A DNA stretch of 64,000 nt from G965230065 sp965230065. Lineage in GTDB: Bacteria > Bacteroidota > Bacteroidia > Cytophagales > Cyclobacteriaceae. Location of the stretch: NCBI GenBank assembly GCA_965230065.1, contig OZ245942.1:4278001-4342000 (forward strand), given 5' to 3'. Each line of letters starts with the position of its first letter. Within the stretch, counting starts at the first letter, position 1. A model generated the notes under the pieces. It had not been told where the DNA came from and did not search any database. It saw nothing but the letters and a program-made list of their open reading frames with translations. This document shows positions 26,792 to 34,567 of this stretch, one piece after another. The translations under genes and the position numbers were made by a program.

Positions 26792-28135
26792 TTACTCCTG
26801 CACCCAGCTTACCGGAAATGAAGCATATTTGATTGTTTTATGTGGGCCTCCGTTCCTGTCATTATGGAAATAGCTGTACACAGTGTGGATGCGTCCGTCG
26901 TTGCCTTGTATTACCGCCGGGTAGTGACTTGCAGTGGCTTTTGTGCCACGGTCATCGTACTCCAGTTGTTTTTTCCAGGGCCAGCTTTCTCCTTCGTCAT
27001 CAGAAATAGCAACCGTGAGGTCGTGTCTTCCATCTTCGGTGTTATTAAAAACCATGAGCCAATCACCATTGTTGAGCGTCACCATGTCAAATCCGGCACC
27101 CGGATTGGGCAATTCGGTATCTTTGGCAATGCTCCAGGTAAGACCCTGGTCGGTTGATTCAGTGCGCTGCATGCGCTGGGGTGGGGGACCATTGTCACGC
27201 AAATAGGCTACCAACGTTCCGTCTTTTTTAATGGCTATGGTGGGCTGAATGCCTATACCGCCCATCACCGGATTGCTGAACTGCCAGGTTTCGCCCCAAT
27301 CATCAGAGATGGCGAACAGGGAGCAATCCAGTCCATCGGAATATAAAGGTACTATCAATCTTTCTTCCAGAATAAAGGGTTTGTTTTTGGTTTGCCATCC
27401 AATGCGGCGAGCGAGGGGATAGCCCAAAGTAGCAGATGTTTCTTTGCCATTTTCCTGTATGCGCCCGCTCCGCAGCATATTTTCACCTTTGGCCAGGCTG
27501 TCTATTTTTGCTTTGTACGCTTCCCACATAGGCAGCAGCTTATTCTGCATTTCCTCATCAAGCTGTGGCAGCAATGCTTCTTGCATGTAGGTTTCATATT
27601 CCTCAAGCTGTTGCCGGGCAGCTTCTACAAAACGGTCGTCAGGTTGTATTCCTCTTTCTGTTTTATTCCCTGGTTTTGCCAGAATGATGTCTTGCCAGTC
27701 CCAGTTAGGAGCGCTGGGAGCAGAATAATCATTACTGATGCGGAACATGGGCAGGGAAGTTTCCCATTGGTTGGCAATGACCGGGTACCACATCAGCCAC
27801 AAACGGTCTTTGGTATCCATAAACAGCATGGGGTTGATGTCGGGAAAGCTTTCCACATCGGCCATGAGGAAAGGTTCTGACCATACAGAATCACCTACAA
27901 TAAGCCGTGCACCCATAATCTTTACGTCATCAGCCCAGCGTTCGCCTGAGCCCTGAAACCAGGCAGATAGCATATCACCGTTGGGTAGTTCCACAACAGT
28001 AGGCCCATGTGTGTGCTCTGATTGTAAAGGGAAAATGATTTGTTCTTCGTAGGCTTCATGGCTTTGCTCTGGTTTTGGTGTATTGCAAGCCAGTGTAAAA
28101 AGTAATAGGATAAAGGCTAAATATATTGCTTTCAT
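26792..28135 (-). CDS. Sialidase-fold (BNR-repeat) lipoprotein
   Basis: This is a 447-aa lipoprotein with lipobox LAC (Cys17). It is a six-bladed sialidase-type propeller with Asp-box repeats SDDWGETW, STDQGLTW and SDDEGESW. The N-terminal THGPTVVELPNGDMLSAWFQG matches the BNR_2 family. The classic FRIP arginine motif of GH33 was not seen, so true sialidase activity is uncertain; relatives include sialidase-like and rhamnosidase-type enzymes. It is exposed at the periplasm or surface. It is first in an operon with the propeller/alpha-barrel lipoprotein. Its start lies 62 bp downstream of the tripartite TGCG motif and 32 bp from a -7-like box (28175-28168), so it is probably a member of the proposed regulon. 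Confidence 0.85.
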   Translation of the reverse strand: MKAIYLAFILLLFTLACNTPKPEQSHEAYEEQIIFPLQSEHTHGPTVVELPNGDMLSAWFQGSGERWADDVKIMGARLIVGDSVWSEPFLMADVESFPDINPMLFMDTKDRLWLMWYPVIANQWETSLPMFRISNDYSAPSAPNWDWQDIILAKPGNKTERGIQPDDRFVEAARQQLEEYETYMQEALLPQLDEEMQNKLLPMWEAYKAKIDSLAKGENMLRSGRIQENGKETSATLGYPLARRIGWQTKNKPFILEERLIVPLYSDGLDCSLFAISDDWGETWQFSNPVMGGIGIQPTIAIKKDGTLVAYLRDNGPPPQRMQRTESTDQGLTWSIAKDTELPNPGAGFDMVTLNNGDWLMVFNNTEDGRHDLTVAISDDEGESWPWKKQLEYDDRGTKATASHYPAVIQGNDGRIHTVYSYFHNDRNGGPHKTIKYASFPVSWVQE

Positions 28136-28167
28136 GGTGTTATTGTGCGTTGCATAGGTGTTCTACG

Positions 28168-28231
28168 GAAAGTTATTCATTATTCTTCTATCTGTATTGC
28201 GCAAAATGCGTAAAATACCAGTCAAACTGCG
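28168..28231 (-). promoter_or_regulatory. Tripartite TGCG regulatory motif (site A) and -7-like box
   Basis: In plus-strand notation TGCGCA begins at 28198, TGCG at 28207 and TGCG at 28228 (offsets 0, 9, 30). The same arrangement is found at 32783 and 44345. On the minus strand the -7-like box TAACTTTC (28175-28168) lies 22 nt downstream of the motif edge, and the sialidase-fold ATG is a further 32 nt away. The motif therefore covers the -33 region, where an activator or repressor would bind. An extra CGCA occurs at 28245-28248. Confidence 0.65.
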
Positions 28232-28305
28232 AAAATGTGAAAAACGCAGAGGGGAAGCACATGGGTGTTTTAGGGGTAAAGTGCCACTTAATTACTGCCA
28301 CTAGA

Positions 28306-28370
28306 CTCCGCCCGGTACGTTGGGGATAAAAGCTTCCTAAAAATACATATCCATAATATACCGGACGGAG
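28306..28370. repeat. 12-bp imperfect inverted repeat upstream of the sialidase-fold operon
   Basis: CTCCGCCCGGTA (28306-28317) and TACCGGACGGAG (28359-28370) pair with one mismatch around a 41-nt AT-rich loop. The element sits in the 290-bp gap between the phosphatase gene (stop at 28426) and the sialidase-fold gene, both minus-strand. No T-run follows either arm. It may be a REP-like palindrome or a weak transcription barrier separating the two operons. Confidence 0.5.
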
Positions 28371-28425
28371 CCCTGCTTCCATTTGTTTAGCACCAGACGG
28401 GACGCCAGGGCGGAGAGGTAGTTTA

Positions 28426-29805
28426 CTATTCAGAAACCGCTACAGCGGGTTGCTTGTTCAATGAAAACGGATATTTAACGCTGGTGCCATAGTCGCCGTT
28501 TTCAAGCAATTGGAGATTGGCCGGAACCTCAAACAAATTACTTTCAGTAAGGCCTTGCACGTTATCACCATACAATGTTTGCCGTTCTTCTTCGTCATAG
28601 GTGGCAGTAACGACTGTATGAATGTTCATGTGGGCTGGCTGTTTATTCCCTTCCGGAAATACATGAATCCATTTCACCTGATTGCATGCTCCTGTGGCAA
28701 TAGTCCAGGGTTTTTCATCGTCGGCTACCCTGGGGAAGGCGCCCCAACTGCCCTCTCCGATGAACAAGGTTCCGTTTTCATCATCCCGGACAAAGCCCAT
28801 GTGGCTTTCAGCCGAAATACTATCAGGCTTAAGCGGGTACGTGATTTTGTGCATGTGTGAGTCGCCGTCCAGGGATACATCCAAACCATATTCGTAAAAC
28901 AATGAAGCCCACTGATGATACTGGTACTCGTTTTCCCTTTTTCCAGAAGTATGGGGCCAGAAAGGTTTATGATAACCTGCAATCTTGAATATATAATCCT
29001 TATGTTTTTGGAGATCATTGGCCAACCAGGCCTTTTGCGCTCCTCCTTCATCTATCTCAGAATTTAATGAGATGATGTGAAAGAAATTATCACCGAAGGA
29101 GAGGGAGTAGTAGATTTGTGTGGTATCATTTTGCTGAAAGGGAGCATTGAAAATATGATTCAGGTTGGCACGGTCACCATTTTCATGGTTGCCATGCACC
29201 GGCACCACCGGAATCATTCTGCCATCGGGTGTGGTGGCCATGGCCTGCCAGTCGTTGAGCCATTGGTGCCACCGTCCGGCATCTGTGCCATCGCCACTGG
29301 TAAAATCCCCATTGAATAATACAAACAATGGCCTGAGTTTACCTACCATGCGGTTGGATGCCCTTCCGGCCTCCAGGGGAGCATCATCGCTTTTGGTGTC
29401 ACCTCCAGCCATGAAGGTAAATGCTTTGGGCTTATCAGGTGCAGTACGGAACCAGTATCTCTTGCTAACTCCTTTTTCATCCCTGATTACAAAGTAGTAC
29501 TCAGTATCGGGCTGTAGTCCTGTTAGTTTGGCAAAATGTGTGTTCATTTCATAAAAAGCATGTGTCCTTTGGGGCGTGGCTTTATCCGGGTATTCCCAGT
29601 ATCTGCGCTCTTCATCAGTGGTGCCATACCATACTTCAGGATTGCCACTTTCAAGCTGGTCCCAGGCAATGGTAATGGTGCTGGTAGGGTCATCGGTCCA
29701 CACCAGGCGGTATTTGTCAGATGCAGCTTCTGTTTCAGGTACAGAACGGCAACCTGATAGGGCGCAGCTTCCAATTACTATTGAAGTAATGAGAAATTTA
29801 ATCAT
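28426..29805 (-). CDS. Purple-acid-phosphatase-like metallophosphoesterase lipoprotein
   Basis: This 459-aa protein starts MIKFLITSIVIGSCALSGC with the lipobox Cys at 19. It has an Ig-like PAP N-terminal domain (about 30-120, TSTITIAWDQLESGNPEVWYG) and a phosphoesterase domain with GGDTKSDD, FNGDFTSGDG, VHGNHENGD and DGDSHMHK. The last motif is a variant of the usual GHxH. It should be a surface or periplasmic phosphatase. I chose the ATG at 29805 because it puts the lipobox at the expected distance; ATGs at 29832 and 29889 would add 9 or 28 residues ahead of the signal. It is the second such enzyme in the locus, besides 15410-16555, so phosphate removal appears to be part of the locus task. 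Confidence 0.9.
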   Translation of the reverse strand: MIKFLITSIVIGSCALSGCRSVPETEAASDKYRLVWTDDPTSTITIAWDQLESGNPEVWYGTTDEERRYWEYPDKATPQRTHAFYEMNTHFAKLTGLQPDTEYYFVIRDEKGVSKRYWFRTAPDKPKAFTFMAGGDTKSDDAPLEAGRASNRMVGKLRPLFVLFNGDFTSGDGTDAGRWHQWLNDWQAMATTPDGRMIPVVPVHGNHENGDRANLNHIFNAPFQQNDTTQIYYSLSFGDNFFHIISLNSEIDEGGAQKAWLANDLQKHKDYIFKIAGYHKPFWPHTSGKRENEYQYHQWASLFYEYGLDVSLDGDSHMHKITYPLKPDSISAESHMGFVRDDENGTLFIGEGSWGAFPRVADDEKPWTIATGACNQVKWIHVFPEGNKQPAHMNIHTVVTATYDEEERQTLYGDNVQGLTESNLFEVPANLQLLENGDYGTSVKYPFSLNKQPAVAVSE

Positions 29806-29880
29806 AGGATAAGAATAAGACGTTGGATTCATTATTGATTTAATTTTAGGTGAAATCCGTATCGGATATTTGTTGTTAAA

Positions 29881-29944
29881 ACCCTCCATGTTTTCAGCTT
29901 TGATTTGGGGGTATTTGCATTTTTGTTGCTGAAATCTGGAGGGT
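29881..29944. repeat. Inverted repeat in the leader region of the phosphatase gene
   Basis: ACCCTCCATGTTTTCAG (29881-29897) and CTGAAATCTGGAGGGT (29929-29944) form a stem of 8 plus 6 base pairs interrupted by a small internal loop. It lies between the PhoPQ-related gene (stop 29971) and the phosphatase start at 29805. No T-run follows. It could be a leader stem-loop or an operator. Confidence 0.4.
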
Positions 29945-29970
29945 ATCGAGTGTTTTTTATAGGTTTACAC

Positions 29971-31353
29971 TTACTTCACAAACACCTCATCATCATCAGC
30001 CACATACATACGGGTGCTTTGGGTATACGAACCTCCGTTGGTGTCTTTATACTTTAAGTCAATGTAAAATGCCTTGAAGCCTGATGCAGGGAAGCTTGTA
30101 TTAGCAGTAATTTCAGTTTTGTTTTTGGCTTGTAATGATGTTGATTTCCACTCTTCATCCCGGAAGTCCCGGTCTTTAGAATCAGTCGACCATAAAATGG
30201 CATCTATGAGTTTATCAGATTCAGCTTTTACAGATAAGGTTATTTCTTTTTCAGTAGTTGAGACATCCCAGCTATATTCCGGGTAATCTGCATTGTGCAA
30301 GGTGTAGCCGAAAAATGCGTTGAGTGCCTGAAGGGCTTGTTTTTTGTCGCCCAACCCATGCCCGGCGTTGGGTACATAGTGGATGTAGTTTTCACCGGGG
30401 ATACTGTCAATATAATGTTTGATGGCATCTACCGGCCAGTATTCATCATTGGTGCCAATAAAAATCATTTTGGGCATGCTAACATTTTTCCGGTAAGCAT
30501 AAGGGTCAATCATCTGGGTGAGGGTGTCACCTTTGCCTGTGTTGACTTCCTGCGGAATGCCCAGCTTTACATAATCGTTAATTTGAGGGCTGTATTCATT
30601 CCATACTTTGATTTGATAATCCAGGTTCACAGGCATGTTGAGTACATCAATCACCATGGGGGCAATGGCAGCTACCCGTTTGTCGTTGGCTCCGGTGAGC
30701 CAGGTAGTCCAGCCCCGTTTGGAGGCCCCGGAAACTACGAAGCGATCAATATTTTGCTGTAACGTTTGTTGGGAAAAGGCCTGTACGGCATCCATTGCCC
30801 GCATGGCCGATTTTACCATGGGAAAAAGCAGCGGCCAGGTGTAATCTTTATCTTTTTTGAAATTGTGCAGTGTAAAAGAGATAAGGGCATCTTCTGTCAG
30901 GTCATCATACAAAGGTTGGTTAGGTACTTGCCGAATGATAGAAACAACGGCCTTATTTTGGGCAGCTACCTGGGCAAAAGCCTGCAAAGTTTCGTCGTCT
31001 TGTTTTTTCCAATTGGGTTTTTCATTCTTGTTACTTCCTCCGGTAATAAACAAAAGGGCACCGTCATGTTCAATCTTTTCCGGCGCCAGTACTGTTAACT
31101 GATGCCTCCAGGTGTGCTCCCGCCATCGTTGTGAAGTAAGCAGCAATTCATAAGCTTTTAGGTTATCTATAGAAAAAGTATCAATAACTTCCCATTGGAA
31201 AGCAGAGTCATTGTTATGCAGGTATCGGTCCAAAGCGGTGGCGGGTGTGATGGGAGGGGGTGCCTCCTTTTCTTTCTGTTGGTTTGTTTGGCAGTGGGTG
31301 AATGTAAATAGTACAGTAAATAGTGTAGCTAAAGAAATTAGTATGTTTTTCAT
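29971..31353 (-). CDS. PhoPQ-activated pathogenicity-related (PqaA-like) family lipoprotein
   Basis: This 460-aa protein has lipobox THC (Cys21). The body matches the PhoPQ_related alpha/beta-hydrolase family (ELLLTSQRWREHTWRHQLTV, GALLFITGGSN, GASKRGWTTWLTGA and HYVPNAGHGL). The probable nucleophile is the serine in SGASKRGW and the probable base is the histidine in NAGHG. PqaA-type proteins were named from a PhoPQ-regulated gene; their biochemical role is poorly defined, with esterase or peptidase activity assumed from the fold. It lies 77 bp after the ceramidase-like gene, so the two may share a transcript. Confidence 0.87.
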   Translation of the reverse strand: MKNILISLATLFTVLFTFTHCQTNQQKEKEAPPPITPATALDRYLHNNDSAFQWEVIDTFSIDNLKAYELLLTSQRWREHTWRHQLTVLAPEKIEHDGALLFITGGSNKNEKPNWKKQDDETLQAFAQVAAQNKAVVSIIRQVPNQPLYDDLTEDALISFTLHNFKKDKDYTWPLLFPMVKSAMRAMDAVQAFSQQTLQQNIDRFVVSGASKRGWTTWLTGANDKRVAAIAPMVIDVLNMPVNLDYQIKVWNEYSPQINDYVKLGIPQEVNTGKGDTLTQMIDPYAYRKNVSMPKMIFIGTNDEYWPVDAIKHYIDSIPGENYIHYVPNAGHGLGDKKQALQALNAFFGYTLHNADYPEYSWDVSTTEKEITLSVKAESDKLIDAILWSTDSKDRDFRDEEWKSTSLQAKNKTEITANTSFPASGFKAFYIDLKYKDTNGGSYTQSTRMYVADDDEVFVK

Positions 31354-31371
31354 AAATGCTTGGTTTAGGAG

Positions 31372-31406
31372 AGCGGCTGCTTCGGTAGTCCGATCACCGA
31401 GCCGCT
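31372..31406. repeat. Bulged stem-loop between ceramidase-like and PhoPQ-related genes
   Basis: AGCGGCT (31372-31378) plus TCGGT (31382-31386) pair with ACCGAGCCGCT (31396-31406), giving about 12 bp with a 3-nt bulge. No T-run follows on the minus strand. It may be an internal operon processing stem or a partial terminator. Confidence 0.4.
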
Positions 31407-31430
31407 TTACATAATAAAGGTAGTTCTAAG

Positions 31431-32717
31431 TTAAGGAGTTTGTGATGGTTTTGGACTTTCATTTATTAGTTCTAAAGCTTCATTCATATAAATTTCCCCG
31501 GTCATTTCCCCCAGGCTGGTACGGCTGATGTACTCGTACCGTTCAAAACTGTTGAAATCTACTTTGGTGAGGATGTACCCAAAGGCATCGTTGGTAAGGC
31601 CAAACAAGAATGCGTGTCGGGTAGGCATATTCCGCTTGAGGTAAAACCCAATATTAGGCAGGGCTTCCCCGGGAATGGTAAGGATTTGGGCCGAGCCTAC
31701 ATTCACTAAATTTACCTGTGTGCTGATTTGGTCAGTATTTTGTGCATTTTCCTGCATATTCAGGGGAGAATGGGTTAGGATATATTGCATCATTTCAGAG
31801 TCAATAGGAAATTGTATGATTTTCGCCGTACAGAATAGATCAGGGTTTTTCTGAACCGGTACTGTCCGGATGATGCGCAAGGCTTCATCGGCCAGTAAAT
31901 GGCCAATCCGCTGGCATTCTTCCCAGTCATTTACTTCTTCTCCAAATTTCCGTCGGTTATCGGCCGTAACCATGCCTCCCTGTGCGCCATTCATGAACAG
32001 GGCTATTCCTCCGGCTTCCTGTTCAATACGTTCGTACAGCGGGCCACAGAGGTCGGGGCTTAAAATGCCACGTCGGGCTCCAATTACTTCAGGGTGTACG
32101 GCATAATTGACCAGGGTGGCAATCGTTTTTCCTCCAGGTGTAATTGCCTGTATTACGCCACAACGTGGGTCATACAACTGGTCGGCGTAATAATTATAGG
32201 CGATTTGCCCTTTGGCTTCGCCTACCTCAATTTTCAGGTGGGCAGGTTCCAGGTTTTCGCTAGCTTCATTTACAGCCTCAGCAATTTGTTGAGCACACCA
32301 TTCTAAATACTTCAGGTCTGCTCCGGTTTTGCCATTTTCATCCGGAAAAGCATAAGCATCCGGGGCAGAGTGGGTATGGGTGGCGCCAATCAGAATATTT
32401 TCAGGAGGAATACCTTTGATCAGTGCCCGTGATTTATTTCCTAATGCCGCTGGCCAACCTAAATTATCTACATTAACAATGGCAACGCGGGTTTTTCCTT
32501 TCTCAAATACCAAAGCCCGGACATATAAATCCCCCTGCTTTTGGGTAGCAGGTTGCGGAGCACCCACACCGCCAGAAACAGGAAGCAATGGCTCAGGAGT
32601 GATAATGCGCAAGGCTGCACCAGCTTTGAAAGTTTGGGCAAATGTTTCTTGTGAATGACAGAGAGCAAGTACTAAAATGATAAGGGTAAATGGTATTTTT
32701 TTGATTATAAGCATCAT
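31431..32717 (-). CDS. Neutral/alkaline ceramidase N-terminal-domain-like hydrolase
   Basis: This 428-aa exported protein has a signal peptide (MMLIIKKIPFTLIILVLALC... ending TFAQ). The body matches the N-terminal zinc domain of neutral/alkaline ceramidases (FKAGAALRIITPEP, GATHTHSAPDAYAF with His114/His116, and YAVHPEVIG). The segment where Pseudomonas ceramidase has its SPN nucleophile reads NGAQGGMVTADN, and the ceramidase C-terminal domain is absent (428 versus about 650-750 aa). Ceramide amide hydrolysis is therefore not assured; these short forms in polysaccharide loci may be amidases or esterases on other substrates. The ATG at 32717 is preferred over 32855, which would add 46 residues ahead of the signal peptide. 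The promoter carries TGCG motif site B. Confidence 0.83.
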   Translation of the reverse strand: MMLIIKKIPFTLIILVLALCHSQETFAQTFKAGAALRIITPEPLLPVSGGVGAPQPATQKQGDLYVRALVFEKGKTRVAIVNVDNLGWPAALGNKSRALIKGIPPENILIGATHTHSAPDAYAFPDENGKTGADLKYLEWCAQQIAEAVNEASENLEPAHLKIEVGEAKGQIAYNYYADQLYDPRCGVIQAITPGGKTIATLVNYAVHPEVIGARRGILSPDLCGPLYERIEQEAGGIALFMNGAQGGMVTADNRRKFGEEVNDWEECQRIGHLLADEALRIIRTVPVQKNPDLFCTAKIIQFPIDSEMMQYILTHSPLNMQENAQNTDQISTQVNLVNVGSAQILTIPGEALPNIGFYLKRNMPTRHAFLFGLTNDAFGYILTKVDFNSFERYEYISRTSLGEMTGEIYMNEALELINESPKPSQTP

Positions 32718-32753
32718 AGGTGAGCCCTTATTTATTTCATTAAAGAAAAGAAG

Positions 32754-32816
32754 CAAAAATAAGGTAACTGTCTTATTATTTCTGCGCAAATTGCGGAAAT
32801 TGATTGCTGGTTTGCG
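32754..32816 (-). promoter_or_regulatory. Tripartite TGCG regulatory motif (site B) and -7 box of the ceramidase-like gene
   Basis: In plus-strand notation TGCGCA begins at 32783, TGCG at 32792 and TGCG at 32813, the same offsets (0, 9, 30) as sites A and C. On the minus strand a clear -7 box TATTTTTG (32761-32754) lies 21 nt downstream, and the ATG at 32717 is 36 nt further. No TTG lies at the usual -33 spacing, which fits an activator-dependent promoter where the motif replaces the -33 element. Confidence 0.7.
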
Positions 32817-32844
32817 CACAACAATGTGTTTATTTATAAACAGT

Positions 32845-32884
32845 GATATTGACAAAACAAGGCAGAGAATACCTCTGCCTTGTT
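32845..32884 (-). terminator. Intrinsic terminator of SusC/SusD operon 2
   Basis: AACAAGGCAGAG (32856-32867) and CTCTGCCTTGTT (32873-32884) form a perfect 12-bp stem with a 5-nt loop, 18 bp after the SusD stop at 32902. Read on the minus strand the stem runs into TTGTC, giving a short U-rich tail. It separates the SusCD unit from the ceramidase-like gene, which has its own promoter. Confidence 0.75.
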
Positions 32885-32901
32885 CTCCTATTTGATAATA
32901 T

Positions 32902-34548
32902 TTACCACGGCTTGCCGGTATCTTGCAAGAGCCAGGATTTTGACCAGGCAGAATTCTTACCGTCGGCCTGGGTATAGGCGGTTTCCTGCAATCTGTTTAC
33001 AGCAGCTTCAGCATTTTGCTCATTGATATTGAGTTCGTCTTGCATATAGTAAAAACGAACGGGCAACACCTGCCGCTTTGCAGCCGGTCCGGCTTCTAAA
33101 GCGGGCATGCCTGTTCGTCTGAAATCAAACCATGACTCAGTGGCAGCCGTCCATCCGGCAATCCATTTTTGTTCAATTACTTGCTCTATAGTTCCGTTGT
33201 AAGCCGCTGGTCCGGCAATGTAGGTGTCGTACAGGTCGGCTACTTCCCATGCTTCAAAAGAAGCTTTAATGCCTGCTTCATAATGAGTTTGTGCATCTCC
33301 CACAGCCCAGCCTTTGAGGGCAGCTTCTGCCAGGATAAAGTGTACTTCAGCTGCAGATATTAACCGGGCTTTCAGTAAAGGGCCGGCTGCATCTTTGTAA
33401 ATTTCGCTCAGGAAAGACACATGCGGATTGAATGATAACTGTCCGGGAGTAGGGTTCAGGTTATAAGCCGAAGGAATACTGGATACACTCGGCGGAAGGC
33501 CCACATAATGAGGATCGGTATCCACCGGCGTATCTTCAGGAATGACATCCGGAGAAAGGTAGCGGACCCCGTCCATCACTTCGTCAGTGCCAGCGGGCAA
33601 ATCCTCATCAACCACAATCGGAACTTCTACCCTTTGTGCCCATACGCCCAGGCGGGGATCTGCCAGGCTTTGCATTTTATCTACCAGGGTAGCACACATT
33701 TTTATCCGGCGGTAGTTGCTTCCTCCTGTGCCGTCATACACCGTATTGGAAGGCCATGAGTCGTCTACGGTTGCCCCCACGTAGTCCATTGTGGCATCGT
33801 CTTCACTGGAAGTAATAATGGGATATTTTCCAGGGTCGCCCACAATCTTTTCAATGCCACTCTTAGCCATGCCAGGGTCTTTTTCAGAAAGTCGCATGTA
33901 ATACCTGAGTTGGAGGGAGTTGGCCAGCTTTCGCCATTGCATAGGCTCGCCTCCATAAATCAGGTCGGCAGGGGCATAAATTTCATAAGCATCCTTATCT
34001 TTTGACAATAAATCATTAGCCTCATCCAGGTCGGCAATAATGCCGGGATAGATAGATGATTGCTCGTCAAAGGCTGGCAGGAGATTTTCATTTCTTCCCT
34101 GGTCTCCCTGCACTGCAGTAGAATATGGTGCATCGCCCCAAAGGTCAGTAATCAGACCATAAACGAATGATTTCATCACCAGGGAAACCCCTTGCTGGAA
34201 TTCCAGATTCAATTCTACTGACCGGTCATATACCAGTTGGTTATTTCTCAAAATTGAGTAATATCCTGACCAGCTTTGGTTAGACCAGTCGTAATCGTTA
34301 TGCCCGCTCGACCAGGCATCTTTCTGTGTATGTTGCATTACCCCGGCAATATCGCCAAAGCCAAGGTCTACTACTTGCTTAGAAGCTTCTGTAATTACCG
34401 TGGAAAGCACCAGGTTGGGGTTTACCGTTTCGGGCGAAACCCCGTTCGGGTTCTCATTTAATTCTGAAAGGTCTTCACACGCGAAGACAAAGAGCGTAAG
34501 GAAGACCAGTAAGGTTATTGATTTATTTTTTATCGTATTCATCATCAT
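32902..34548 (-). CDS. SusD/RagB-like surface lipoprotein (pair 2)
   Basis: This 548-aa lipoprotein has lipobox LFVFAC (Cys24). It has the ENPNGVSPETVNPNLVL opening and LGFGDIAGVMQHTQKDAW, typical of the SusD-like_2 subgroup, plus helical TPR-like segments and the C-terminal IEQVIEQKWIAGWTAATESWFDFRRTG motif. It caps its SusC partner and captures the substrate at the cell surface. The first of three tandem methionines (34548) lies 19 bp after the SusC stop. It is clearly related to the SusD at 38198-39877, indicating duplication of the pair. A terminator follows 18 bp downstream. Confidence 0.95.
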   Translation of the reverse strand: MMMNTIKNKSITLLVFLTLFVFACEDLSELNENPNGVSPETVNPNLVLSTVITEASKQVVDLGFGDIAGVMQHTQKDAWSSGHNDYDWSNQSWSGYYSILRNNQLVYDRSVELNLEFQQGVSLVMKSFVYGLITDLWGDAPYSTAVQGDQGRNENLLPAFDEQSSIYPGIIADLDEANDLLSKDKDAYEIYAPADLIYGGEPMQWRKLANSLQLRYYMRLSEKDPGMAKSGIEKIVGDPGKYPIITSSEDDATMDYVGATVDDSWPSNTVYDGTGGSNYRRIKMCATLVDKMQSLADPRLGVWAQRVEVPIVVDEDLPAGTDEVMDGVRYLSPDVIPEDTPVDTDPHYVGLPPSVSSIPSAYNLNPTPGQLSFNPHVSFLSEIYKDAAGPLLKARLISAAEVHFILAEAALKGWAVGDAQTHYEAGIKASFEAWEVADLYDTYIAGPAAYNGTIEQVIEQKWIAGWTAATESWFDFRRTGMPALEAGPAAKRQVLPVRFYYMQDELNINEQNAEAAVNRLQETAYTQADGKNSAWSKSWLLQDTGKPW

Positions 34549-34567
34549 AAAATTTATGCGTTCTTAC

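Noticed and set aside
31372..31406. Intrinsic terminator after the ceramidase-like gene
   Set aside because: The stem is bulged and no T-run follows on the minus strand.
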